Positions 14,669-21,995 of a stretch of 21,995 bases of DNA are shown in pieces. The notes below the pieces were generated by a model. The model made no database searches. It was given only the letters and a program-made list of their open reading frames with translations, and was not told where the DNA came from. The stretch is from Fibrobacterales bacterium (GTDB taxonomy: Bacteria > Fibrobacterota > Fibrobacteria > Fibrobacterales > Fibrobacteraceae): positions 1-21,995 of the forward strand of contig BNUP01000026.1 in assembly GCA_025997455.1 (NCBI GenBank). Direction: 5' to 3'. The first letter of the stretch is position 1, and each line of letters begins with the position of its first letter. A program made the position numbers and the translations under genes.

Positions 14669-15241
14669 ATGAGATTTTTTTTCATTCTTGCGGTAGCGGT
14701 TGTTTTTTTGTCCTGTTCCTCAGGGAATAAAAAGGAGGCTTTATACATACCCACCGATATGCCGGAAATTTGCCAAAATATTGACTTTAACATCGATAAG
14801 GATATGCGCAAAGCGTGTATGGTAAAGCCGGTGCGGTATCAGGCATATTATAATGTGCCGATGCAGAGATATTTGATAAACCCAAATCAGGCTTCTCTTG
14901 TGAAAACCAACGGGAAAATTGAAATTCGTTTCCCGAATACTCACGCACTTGTTATAGACTCGACAAAATTGCATGGGGTTGTGTTCAGCGACTCCAAACG
15001 GCTTTCAAAAATTCAAAACGATATGGATTACAAAGAATTTTACAATGAAAAAAAAGAAAGATTCAAACTTTTTAAGTTGAAAATTCCCTCGGATTCAAAA
15101 CCGCAAATTGAAAATGAATTATGTTTTCGCGTGCCTGAACTGAAGGGTAGCGACCGAACCCGTTCTGTTGCTATGGCGGCGGAAATGGAAATGTTGTCTT
15201 GCGAAATTCTCGACTCACTTGTTGCGACTCATTCCAAATAA
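14669..15241 (+). CDS. Putative lipoprotein of unknown function
   Basis: From the ATG at 14669 the protein has 190 residues. It starts MRFFFILAVAVVFLSCSSG, a lipoprotein-type signal with Cys16 as the likely lipidated residue. The lipobox FLSC is slightly unusual in having F at -3. The mature part is hydrophilic with four further cysteines (for example ICQNIDF, KACMVKP, LCFRVPEL, LSCEILD), which could form disulfides. I recognise no domain. A start at 14570 would read through the heptad arrays and is rejected. The stop overlaps the next start as TAATG, so it heads a compact set with the small membrane-anchored protein and the DUF2723 protein. The TACTTTCC box 12 nt upstream supports the start. 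Confidence 0.75.
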   Translation: MRFFFILAVAVVFLSCSSGNKKEALYIPTDMPEICQNIDFNIDKDMRKACMVKPVRYQAYYNVPMQRYLINPNQASLVKTNGKIEIRFPNTHALVIDSTKLHGVVFSDSKRLSKIQNDMDYKEFYNEKKERFKLFKLKIPSDSKPQIENELCFRVPELKGSDRTRSVAMAAEMEMLSCEILDSLVATHSK

Positions 15242-15792
15242 TGACTTGGCTCATAACTTTTCTCGCATTGCTTTTAATATTTCTCGCGGCGGGTGCAAAA
15301 AATCGTGCGAGTAAGCGATTCGATTTGCCGCAGGAAAATCCCGCACTTTCACTTGCAATTCTAAAAGAAAATCTCTTGGAAAATCCGAGTATAACCGCAC
15401 TTGATAAACTAAAAGAGTTTGCCGCATTGCAGGGCTTAAAAATTCCCGATGAAGAATATATCTTGGGAAGAGTTGCAGAAATTTCTCAAGATTCGGAACT
15501 TTTTTTGAGACAATCACTTTGGCTCGACAGTTTAACTCCGTTTGAATTTTTGGAAAATCCGCAGACTGAAAAATCTCTGTTGAACGGAATTTTGCGTTTG
15601 TATAGCGACGAGAAAATTTTTGCCGCATTTTTAGAACTCGCCGAAAAATTCCCAAGTGAAAAACAGAAAAATTTGGAAGATAATTATCGCAAGTTGTGTG
15701 AACTACGGGATAACAGCAAGGCAGATTACAATTCTCTTGAAAATTTGAGAATTGAAAAAGAGAAATGGGAACGGGAAATGCGCAATGCTTAG
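15241..15792 (+). CDS. Membrane-anchored alpha-helical protein of unknown function
   Basis: The 183-residue protein begins MTWLITFLALLLIFLAAGAK, one membrane segment at about 3-18, followed by a largely helical, charged part rich in Leu, Glu and Lys. I cannot assign a family. Its start overlaps the lipoprotein stop by 1 nt (TAATG) and its end overlaps the DUF2723 start by 8 nt. It is therefore almost certainly translated with them and may serve the same envelope process. Leucine/alanine helical runs such as ALDKLKEFAALQGLKIPDEE hint at repeat-like helices (TPR-style), but no clean repeat is visible. Confidence 0.72.
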   Translation: MTWLITFLALLLIFLAAGAKNRASKRFDLPQENPALSLAILKENLLENPSITALDKLKEFAALQGLKIPDEEYILGRVAEISQDSELFLRQSLWLDSLTPFEFLENPQTEKSLLNGILRLYSDEKIFAAFLELAEKFPSEKQKNLEDNYRKLCELRDNSKADYNSLENLRIEKEKWEREMRNA

Positions 15793-17908
15793 CAAAACAT
15801 TTCTGCCATATAGAATTGCGATTTTATTTTTGGGAGCAATAGGTTACGGTTTAACTATTTCACCGACATTTAGTTTTTGGGATTGCGGAGAATTTATAGC
15901 CGCCGCCGATGTTCTCGGCATTCCTCACCCTCCGGGTTCGCCGCTTTTTGTTTTGCTCGGACGAGTTTTCATTTTGTTTTTCGGGTGGATTAAAGGAGCA
16001 TCTTTTGCCGTAAATTTGCTCAGCGCAGTGAGTTCAATTTTGTGTTGTTTGTTAATTTTTGAAATTACAATTCTAATTTTTGGCGAAGGCAAAAAATTGT
16101 GCGGCGGTTATATGCAACGCGTTCCCCCCGTTAGCCATGCGGTAGGCTTATTAGGTTTTTTTGCTGCATCAATTTCTCTGTTCGGCGATACATTTTGGTT
16201 TAATGCACTTGAGGCGGAAGTCTATGGAATTGCAATGCTGATTATTATGCTGAATATTTGGGCAACGCTAAAATGGAATGAGAGTAGGAAAAAAAAGTGG
16301 TTGTTTTTAATTGCGTATATATCCGTTTTAGGGTTTGGAATACACACTTTTTCGCTTTTGCCTCTGCCTGCAATTTTTATTTTCGTCACGGTAAAAACTT
16401 TAAAAACGGCGACAAATCTATCCTCTACAAAGCATACTTTAATAGTGCGGCGTATCTCTCACGCCCTGCATTCCATACCGCGGATTCTGCTCCCCTTAAT
16501 CACTTTAACAATCATCGGTTTATCCGTTCTGCTCTACCTCCCGATTCGTTCCTCAACCGAGCCGCTTTTGAACGAGAACAACTCCGCACAAATTGAAAAT
16601 TTTTGGGAAACAATAAATCGCAAACAATACGGCGAAATGAATATGTTCGAGAGGGCGTTGTATAGGCGCGGGTCGTTTGCACGGCAATTCGGATTTTCCG
16701 AGAATATAGGATACTTGGGTTATCATTTGAATCAGTGGTTTGCCGCACCGCTTGGGGCGCAAGTGGCGGGGGAGTGGAAAGACGGAGTGTTGAACAAAAT
16801 GCAGTTTGCACATAGAATTATTTTTGAATTTTTATTGATTGCGGTGCTTGTCGGCGTATGGTTGCAACGGAAAAATTTGTCGGTGCTGTTGCTTGCATTT
16901 ATGTTTGTGTTGAGTTCGGTCGGTTTGGTTTTATATTTGAATATGGCAGACGGAACCAGAGCGGATAGCGAACGGGCGGCGCGTTGGGAAAAATTAACGG
17001 ATACGATTCCCGGCTTACCGAACTTAACGGAATTGCAGGTTATGTTAAAATTTTATTTCAGTTTGCCCGAAGAAATGCGAGATAAATGGTTAAACGGAAC
17101 TCAAACTGCGAGCGGTCTAAAAATCCTTTTTGAAAAAAATTTGTCGCCTCCGCGGGCGGTTCACAGAGAAGTTCGCAATCGCGATTATTTCTTTACACCC
17201 GCATTTTTATTTTTTGCAATAATGACTGCGGTTGCACTTGGAACGGCATTTTCTGCGAGCCGCAAACCGTGGGTTCAAAAGGCGGTTTCAATCGGTTTAT
17301 CCGTTGCGTGGGTGATTCCGTTTGTAAGTAATTTTTCAACTCATAACCGTTCAAACGACTATATCGCTCACAATTTTGCGATGAATATTCTAAAGAGCGT
17401 TCCGCAGAACGGCATTCTCATAACTTACGGCGACAACGATACCTTTCCGTTGTGGTATATGCAACTCGTGGAAAAATACCGCCGAGATGTTGTGGTGATA
17501 AATGAGAGTTTATCCTACAGCGATTGGTATTTGAAACAAATATTTAAGAATTATCCGAATTTGAAACAGGGTGATAATTTAACTCAAATTGTAAAAAATA
17601 ATTTTCCGTTAACCGATATAAATTTTATGCTTGGAGCAAATCCTTCTGATTACTCGGAAATTTCTTCGGATATGCCGATTACGGGTTTGGTGCGAAGTTT
17701 GGGAATGTCGGAGTCTGCGGCTGATTCTGTTTTACTTTTTAATCTTACCGAAAATTTTGTTTATGGCGATTTGAACCCTCGCGGTCAAGAGGCAAATGAA
17801 CAGACTGTTAGCATTTACCGTTATTTGGCTCATCGTGCACTTGACAGCGAAAACAGAGAAAATTTGACAAAAGAACAATTCGATGTATTGAGAAATTTGA
17901 CGGAATAG
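15785..17908 (+). CDS. DUF2723 family multi-pass membrane protein (protein O-mannosyltransferase-like)
   Basis: From the ATG at 15785 the protein has 707 residues and many membrane segments. The N-terminal signature SFWDCGEFIAAADVLGIPHP followed by PGSPLFVLLGR is diagnostic of DUF2723, related to GT-C glycosyltransferases that use polyprenyl-linked sugars; D and E in this first loop would be catalytic. GDTFWFNALEAEVYG continues the family pattern. A C-terminal non-membrane part has GILITYGDNDTFPLWYMQ. The length is shorter than many Bacteroidota members, which can approach 1000 residues. Residues about 106-121 (KKLCGGYMQRVPPVSHAVG region) contain an in-frame piece of the GTTCCCCCCGTTAGCC repeat, apparently inserted in a loop. 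The donor and target of glycosylation are unknown. The start overlaps the preceding gene by 8 nt. Confidence 0.85.
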   Translation: MLSKTFLPYRIAILFLGAIGYGLTISPTFSFWDCGEFIAAADVLGIPHPPGSPLFVLLGRVFILFFGWIKGASFAVNLLSAVSSILCCLLIFEITILIFGEGKKLCGGYMQRVPPVSHAVGLLGFFAASISLFGDTFWFNALEAEVYGIAMLIIMLNIWATLKWNESRKKKWLFLIAYISVLGFGIHTFSLLPLPAIFIFVTVKTLKTATNLSSTKHTLIVRRISHALHSIPRILLPLITLTIIGLSVLLYLPIRSSTEPLLNENNSAQIENFWETINRKQYGEMNMFERALYRRGSFARQFGFSENIGYLGYHLNQWFAAPLGAQVAGEWKDGVLNKMQFAHRIIFEFLLIAVLVGVWLQRKNLSVLLLAFMFVLSSVGLVLYLNMADGTRADSERAARWEKLTDTIPGLPNLTELQVMLKFYFSLPEEMRDKWLNGTQTASGLKILFEKNLSPPRAVHREVRNRDYFFTPAFLFFAIMTAVALGTAFSASRKPWVQKAVSIGLSVAWVIPFVSNFSTHNRSNDYIAHNFAMNILKSVPQNGILITYGDNDTFPLWYMQLVEKYRRDVVVINESLSYSDWYLKQIFKNYPNLKQGDNLTQIVKNNFPLTDINFMLGANPSDYSEISSDMPITGLVRSLGMSESAADSVLLFNLTENFVYGDLNPRGQEANEQTVSIYRYLAHRALDSENRENLTKEQFDVLRNLTE
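16121..16140. repeat. Fragment of the 93-bp repeat inside the DUF2723 gene
   Basis: GTTCCCCCCGTTAGCC (16121-16136) is identical to part of the 93-bp unit (7688-7703 and 7781-7796), and TGC follows in both after one mismatch. It is in frame and encodes part of RVPPVSHAVG. Confidence 0.6.
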
Positions 17909-17933
17909 GCAACGGCGAACCTTTTAATTTTTC

Positions 17934-17941
17934 TAAATTTC
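17934..17941 (+). promoter_or_regulatory. TAnnTTTC box 13 nt before the dedA-like gene
   Basis: TAAATTTC starts 13 nt before the ATG at 17947, so this gene may have its own promoter despite following the DUF2723 gene by only 38 bp. Confidence 0.45.
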
Positions 17942-17946
17942 ACAGA

Positions 17947-18576
17947 ATGGAATATTTCTCCCTTGCACTCGATTTTATTCGTCATATAGATGTGTATTTA
18001 AGTGCGGTTATTGAGCAATACGGCGTTTTGGTTTATGGCTTAATCGCTCTTATAATTTTTTGCGAAGTGGGGCTTGTGGTGGCACCGTTTCTTCCGGGCG
18101 ACTCTATGCTTTTCGCTATCGGAGCGATGTGTGCCACAGGTGCAATGGACATTTCAATTGTGCTTTCTGCTTTTCCCGTGGCGGCTGTATGCGGCGATAA
18201 CTTCAACCGATTTCTCGGAACAAAAATCGGAGACAGAGCCTTTGCGAGCGGCAACGGTCGTTTTTTCAACACGGCAAATTACAACAAAGCACACAATTTT
18301 TTTGAAAAATACGGACCAAAAGCCGTAACAATATGCCGATTTATGCCTTTCTTTAGAACTTTTGTTCCATTCATAGCGGGAATGAGCGGAATGACCTTTC
18401 GACAATTTTTTCCTTGGAGCATTTTGGGCGGCACGGGTTGGGTATTTTTATGCGTTTTCGGCGGCTATTTTCTCGGCAATATTCCATTTATAAAAACGCA
18501 TTTTGAATTGGTAATCATATTTATAATCTGCATTAGTGCAGTGCCTGCAGTGGTGGAGTGGCTGAAGAGGCGTTAA
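17947..18576 (+). CDS. DedA-family (VTT domain) membrane protein
   Basis: DedA proteins are inner-membrane proteins of the VTT/SNARE-associated superfamily; some recycle undecaprenyl phosphate or flip lipids. The 209-residue length is typical. Family marks are visible: EVGLVVAPFLPGDSMLFAIG near residue 40, GDNFNRFLGTKIGDRAF near 82-98 (the G-D-x-x-x-Y/F-x-x-G-x-x-x-G motif), ICRFMPFFRTFVPFIAGMSG near 127-146 (the F-x-x-x-R-x-x-x-P-x-x-AG motif), and at least four membrane segments. Lying after a GT-C-like protein that would use polyprenyl-phosphate sugars, a lipid-carrier recycling role is attractive but inferred. It converges with the DUF1703 gene. Confidence 0.9.
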   Translation: MEYFSLALDFIRHIDVYLSAVIEQYGVLVYGLIALIIFCEVGLVVAPFLPGDSMLFAIGAMCATGAMDISIVLSAFPVAAVCGDNFNRFLGTKIGDRAFASGNGRFFNTANYNKAHNFFEKYGPKAVTICRFMPFFRTFVPFIAGMSGMTFRQFFPWSILGGTGWVFLCVFGGYFLGNIPFIKTHFELVIIFIICISAVPAVVEWLKRR

Positions 18577-18642
18577 GTTTGTGGTGAACTTTGCATTGCA
18601 AGTTGGGAGAAGGGAGAAGGAAAATCTTTCCAACAATAACTC

Positions 18643-20190
18643 TCAACCTACCACCCACCGCCCAATGTTGCGTTTTTCTTTGTCGAACTCTATTCCGAGT
18701 TTAACGATTTTTTTGCCTTGCTCGTTGTATGAGAGTGCATAATTTTTATCGTTAATCTGTTGAAGGGCTTCTTCTGCGGTGCCGTTTGCCTTAAATTCTA
18801 CCACATACACAAAATCATCAACTTTCAACACCGCATCAATTCTGCCTATAGCCGTATGCACCTGTGCCTCACAATAAATCCCAAGCATTCGCAGCGTGAG
18901 CAAAAATATCAATTCATAATAAGATTCAACCTTAGATGCTTCATCATAAGGAATATTATTGTAAAACGGGCGTAATGCCTCAACAAAATTATCTACTTCT
19001 CCCGCCTCTAAAGAATCAATTAGTTTAAGCACAAAGGGAGTTTTCTCATCGTTTTTTATATGGATATACAAATCGGCTAAACTGCTTGCAAAACTTGTGC
19101 GAACCTCGTCGTTGGGGTAGCCTAAGTTATATGTGCCCCGTTTTTCGTTATATCCTGTAATTGTTAGGTAGCCGGATTGATAAAGCACCGGCACAGCATC
19201 CATATTTTCGGAATCAAATTTACGAAAGTCGTCATAAGAGAGAACTTTTTGTTCGAGATTTAAGACATTAATATTTTGCTGTTTAATCAGTTTTATTAAG
19301 AATGTAGGGGTGCCGCTCTCATACCAATATGGGATGAATTTTCCTTCACTATTAAAGTGGTGCAATAAGCCAAAGGGATTATAAACCGTGAGAGGTTTTT
19401 CAGAGAATCGATAGCCGTTGTAAAAGCGTTTTAATTTGGCGAGATATGCACCGCCTTCCCCACCCGCAATACTATCTATCTCCTCCTTAAAATTCGTTTC
19501 CAATTCCTCTTGCGTAATACCGCAAATATCGGCATAGCGAGGATTTAAGGAGAGGTCGGTGAGGTTGTTTAGATCAGAGAATATACTCACCTTGGAGAAC
19601 TTGGTAACGCCTGTGAGAAACACAAATTTTAGATGTTCATCGGATGCTTTGAGCACGCCATAAAAACCTTTGAGAGCAGAACGAATTGCATCGTGAATAT
19701 CTTTTTTATCTATGCTGTCTAACAGAGGCTTGTCATATTCGTCTATGATAACCGCTACTTTTTCGCCAAATTGATTGTGCAAATCTAAAATCAAATTGCT
19801 GAACTGCACCGACACAACATCGCCCCGTAATTCAATATCGAAACCGTTCGCCGTATTAAGCAAAATATTATGGAGTATCGACTCAAGAACTTCGGAATCT
19901 TTGGAAAAATCGCCTGAATTTAACGCAATATGAATCACCGGATGCTTTTTCCATTCCAAAGGGAGTGAATCAATGGCAAGTCCCTTGAATAACTCTCGTC
20001 TTCCTTCAAATAACGCACCAAGCGTGGAGCACAAAAGCGACTTACCAAATCGTCTGGGACGGGAGAGAAAAAACACATAACCCGAACCCGACACCAACTC
20101 GTGAATGCGGGCGGTTTTATCCACATAGTGGTAACCGTCTTCACGGATAGTGGAGAATGTTTGGATGCCGAGCGGGAGTTTTAGGGGCAT
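18643..20190 (-). CDS. AAA-ATPase-like / PD-(D/E)XK nuclease protein (DUF1703 type)
   Basis: The 515-residue protein has the layout of a very common gut-bacterial family of unproven function. An N-terminal AAA-ATPase-like domain begins MPLKLPLGIQTFSTIREDGY and YVDKT, with a Walker A-like loop RPRRFGKS (44-51) and Walker B IIDEYDKPLL (148-157). The middle contains LTGVTKFSKVSIFSDLNNL and RFYNGYRF. The C-terminal PD-(D/E)XK nuclease-like domain has D452 (GRIDAVL) and E465-x-K467 (YVVEFKANG). All key residues are intact. The ATG at 20190 lies 12 nt after a TACATTAC box. A role in defence or mobile DNA has been suggested for relatives, but nothing here proves it. Copy B of the three-hairpin element lies just upstream. 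Confidence 0.9.
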   Translation of the reverse strand: MPLKLPLGIQTFSTIREDGYHYVDKTARIHELVSGSGYVFFLSRPRRFGKSLLCSTLGALFEGRRELFKGLAIDSLPLEWKKHPVIHIALNSGDFSKDSEVLESILHNILLNTANGFDIELRGDVVSVQFSNLILDLHNQFGEKVAVIIDEYDKPLLDSIDKKDIHDAIRSALKGFYGVLKASDEHLKFVFLTGVTKFSKVSIFSDLNNLTDLSLNPRYADICGITQEELETNFKEEIDSIAGGEGGAYLAKLKRFYNGYRFSEKPLTVYNPFGLLHHFNSEGKFIPYWYESGTPTFLIKLIKQQNINVLNLEQKVLSYDDFRKFDSENMDAVPVLYQSGYLTITGYNEKRGTYNLGYPNDEVRTSFASSLADLYIHIKNDEKTPFVLKLIDSLEAGEVDNFVEALRPFYNNIPYDEASKVESYYELIFLLTLRMLGIYCEAQVHTAIGRIDAVLKVDDFVYVVEFKANGTAEEALQQINDKNYALSYNEQGKKIVKLGIEFDKEKRNIGRWVVG

Positions 20191-20194
20191 TGGG

Positions 20195-20202
20195 GTAATG
20201 TA
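20195..20202 (-). promoter_or_regulatory. TAnnTT box 12 nt before the DUF1703 gene
   Basis: TACATTAC on the minus strand, followed by CCCA and the ATG at 20190, repeats the arrangement seen before orn, tatD and the M16 peptidase gene. Confidence 0.5.
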
Positions 20203-20211
20203 GTTAATTGT

Positions 20212-20362
20212 AGAGAACCTCTATTAACCTCGCAAGTGGTTGATAGAGGTTCTCTGAGCGACACAGGCGAACCATCGTTGGTTTTACTTAATGCGGGTTC
20301 GCCGTCGTCTCTGAAGAACTCCTTATTTTATGAGATAAAGTTTTGGGGGAGTTCTTCAGAGA
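20212..20362 (+). repeat. Three-hairpin dispersed element, copy B
   Basis: Stem 1 pairs AGAGAACCTCTA (20212-20223) with 20244-20255. Stem 2 pairs GGCGAACC (20266-20273) with 20296-20303, plus CGAC (20259-20262) with GTCG (20304-20307) around a 3-nt bulge. Stem 3 pairs TCTCTGAAGAACTCC (20308-20322) perfectly with 20348-20362. Copy A (498-643) is in the opposite orientation with the same three stems, bulge side and spacing but altered, still-paired bases. The copy fills the gap between the poly-serine gene stop and the DUF1703 promoter box. Confidence 0.88.
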
Positions 20363-20390
20363 TTTCCTATAGAGGCGAGTTTCAAACTCT

Positions 20391-21848
20391 TTATATTTGA
20401 CCATCAGGAGTATCCATAAAAACGGCATCGGGATCCTCAACGGTAATTGTGGGGCATACTTGAGGACCAACAATACCCGCAACACCGCAATCGACATACA
20501 CGCCAACTCCGGTCATAGTCTGACCAGTGCCGCCTTCCCAAGTATCAACTTTTGTTATTGGAGTTGTGCCGTCTTGGGAGAAGAATGTGGCACCGCAACG
20601 ACCATAAGAATTGTTTATAATCACCAAAGGAGCCTTTGCCGTGAGGGAAACTCCACCGCCAAAGGTATTGTTTTTAGTATCCCAAGTGCAAGTGCCCGTG
20701 AGCGTGGGGTTTGCCAAAACGCTTGCTTTAATGCTGTCTAACTTATAACCTGATTGTGAGCACTTGGCAATAACTTTTATATTGTTTGTTCCTGCGGCGG
20801 TTGTGGCTATTGTTTCGTCATACTCAACTATTCCGCAACGAGATTCATCAGGATTGGTCACTGTTATGCCTTTTGAATAAGCAGGAACTTCACCTATATA
20901 ATAGTATCCGCTTGAAGACGATATTTCCGTACTGCTCGCTGAAGTGTGAGTGTTTGTCCATTGCATTGCTCCAGTTTTTGCGGGGTTTGGAGGTACTTGT
21001 ATTTTTAGAGCACAGGCTTGAGTAAATATACCGCTCTTATCGCCTGTACTGCAATATGCAAATGCTTTTACATGATTTTGAGTGGTAGATGTGCCTGCCG
21101 TTGCAGAAATTGTAAATGTGGTATCACCTCTGCCATTTTTACCAACCAGTTTACTGCTATTTGCAATGATTTGATCTCCATTTAGCCAAACAACGGTGTC
21201 TCTACCATCAATAGCGGGAGTTAAGCCGTTTGCAGGTGTTAATTTTCCATACGCAATGCCTGCAAATACCGTGCAATTTGCATCGGTTGTGCTTATGCTT
21301 ATCGTTGTTTTATCGCCTGTTAACACGGTTTCGGGTGCCCAAGTGCAGGTGATTGCGGGAGCGGGTGTATATGTATTTGCCACGCTTGAACTGCTTGCCG
21401 CAGAACTTGAAGATGTCTTAGAGGAACTCGAAGACGATGAGGATACGCTCGATGAAGACTTTGTAGCGGACGAGGAGGAACTCGGAGTCAATGAGGAAGA
21501 ACTATTCACCAAACCGGAAGAACTTGATGAAGCAGGACAAAATGCCACCACCGTGCCTATCAAAGCACAAGTCTCGGCACTCAGTGACGAGCAACCGTTA
21601 GGTAATTGGCAGTAAACAAGTCCCTGCTCCAAACTTGAAGATGAACTCAATGAGGATAGAGGCTTTATGACTGAACCGCCAGAACAATACTGCGTAGATG
21701 GATTATATTCACTACCATTGCATTTGTCATATATCGTAAGCGTAGGCACATAACAAAACTGATCCGGTCTATACCAATCATCTCCGCAGTGGGAATTACT
21801 CCTATTGTCGCAGATACATTTGTATTCTTCTCGGTGAGAGGACCTTCC
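20391..21848 (-). pseudogene. Poly-serine-linker, Cys-rich secreted protein, 5'-truncated
   Basis: The open frame runs from upstream stops (21849-21854) to the TAA/TGA-bounded end at 20391, without an ATG in its first 100 bases; the only candidate start is GTG at 21749, in the middle of a Cys-rich module. That module reads CGDDWYRPDQFCY and then IYDKCNGSEYNPSTQYC, the style of repeated Cys modules in Fibrobacter surface proteins. Long serine runs follow (for example SSSVSSSSSSSSKTSSSS), then two or three beta-rich, Cys-containing modules starting TCTW (AITCTWAPETVL, GTCTWDTKN). No signal peptide is visible, so the 5' part is missing. A function in the cell envelope or in cellulose/fibre contact is only an inference from style. 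It could be a true truncation or an assembly join. Confidence 0.65.
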
Positions 21849-21995
21849 TCACTAAAAGCCACCGAGGCACAGTGGGATTCTCTCTTGTTTAGAAAGCCCA
21901 TTGTTCTTTATCCCGTTGGTGTTGAACTATTCGATGTAAATGGCGACGGTATCGGCGATTCTCTTAGAATTGCATTCAACAAAAAGTTCCCGAAA
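21831..21995 (+). CDS. Fragment of a plus-strand secreted-protein gene, open to the window edge, no 5' end
   Basis: The plus frame is open from 21675 to the window end. From about 21831 it reads as plausible protein: ATEAQWDSLLFRKPIVLYP and then GVELFDVNGDGIGDSLRIAF. The DVNGDGIGDSL stretch resembles calcium-binding D-x-N/D-G-D-G-x-x-D repeats common in secreted Fibrobacterota and Bacteroidota proteins. There is no ATG in frame and the minus strand has stops in all frames here, so this is not the upstream part of the minus-strand gene. The true left boundary is unknown; it probably lies between 21826 and 21860, where the two coding frames meet. Confidence 0.45.

Noticed and set aside
21196..21615. 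139-codon acidic plus-strand frame opposite the poly-serine region
   Set aside because: Its Glu/Asp runs are the antisense of serine codons; the serine-rich minus frame fits a known protein style and has coherent Cys modules.
21665..21901. 78-codon minus-strand frame at the right end as the missing 5' part of the poly-serine gene
   Set aside because: It is in a different frame, lacks a signal peptide and Cys modules, and is preceded by a nearby stop (21908).

Overview
The window looks like part of a moderately AT-rich chromosome from the Fibrobacterota (a Fibrobacter/Fibromonas-like gut bacterium) or a close relative in the Bacteroidota/Fibrobacterota group. The evidence is a secreted Cys-rich protein with long poly-serine linkers, a secreted PEGA protein with an acidic stretch, a DUF2723 membrane mannosyltransferase-like protein, a DUF1703-type ATPase/nuclease, and upstream boxes of the TAnnTT type. 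This placement is inferred from protein style, not from a marker tree. No rRNA, tRNA, CRISPR array, prophage or complete insertion sequence was seen.

Layout. Positions 1-5050 hold housekeeping genes separated by repeat-rich gaps: ispD (cut by the left edge), orn, an adenosine-kinase-like PfkB kinase, xerC/xerD-type recombinase and tatD. Next are a chemotaxis receptor (5051-7204, minus), a gap with a signal-peptide remnant and a perfect 93-bp tandem repeat, and greA (7960-8427). A secreted PEGA protein (8608-10614) is followed by a REP-like repeat patch. Then come folB and dprA (overlapping) and an FtsL/DivIC-like protein, all plus strand. A minus-strand pair, an M16 peptidase and a plant-type dapB, is coupled by an ATGA overlap. 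Divergent from it runs a compact plus-strand set: lipoprotein, small membrane-anchored protein, DUF2723 protein, and then a DedA protein. The right end has a DUF1703 ATPase/nuclease and a 5'-truncated poly-serine Cys-rich protein (both minus). The latter abuts, head to head, a plus-strand coding fragment that runs off the window.

The genes are mostly ordinary. The unusual content lies between them. (1) A roughly 150-bp element with three consecutive hairpins occurs twice in opposite orientation (498-643 and 20212-20362), and paired substitutions keep all three stems. (2) Many gaps consist of heptanucleotide (7-bp) tandem arrays of G-rich, A-rich and CT-rich types, punctuated by a recurring 14-bp core close to AACTCGGCAGTGCA. 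(3) Eight or more genes carry a TAnnTT box 12-14 nt before the start codon, which suggests very short or absent 5' leaders. A second class (ispD, MCP, PEGA, FtsL-like) has Shine-Dalgarno sequences instead. (4) Repeat sequence has apparently broken one gene and lies in frame inside another.
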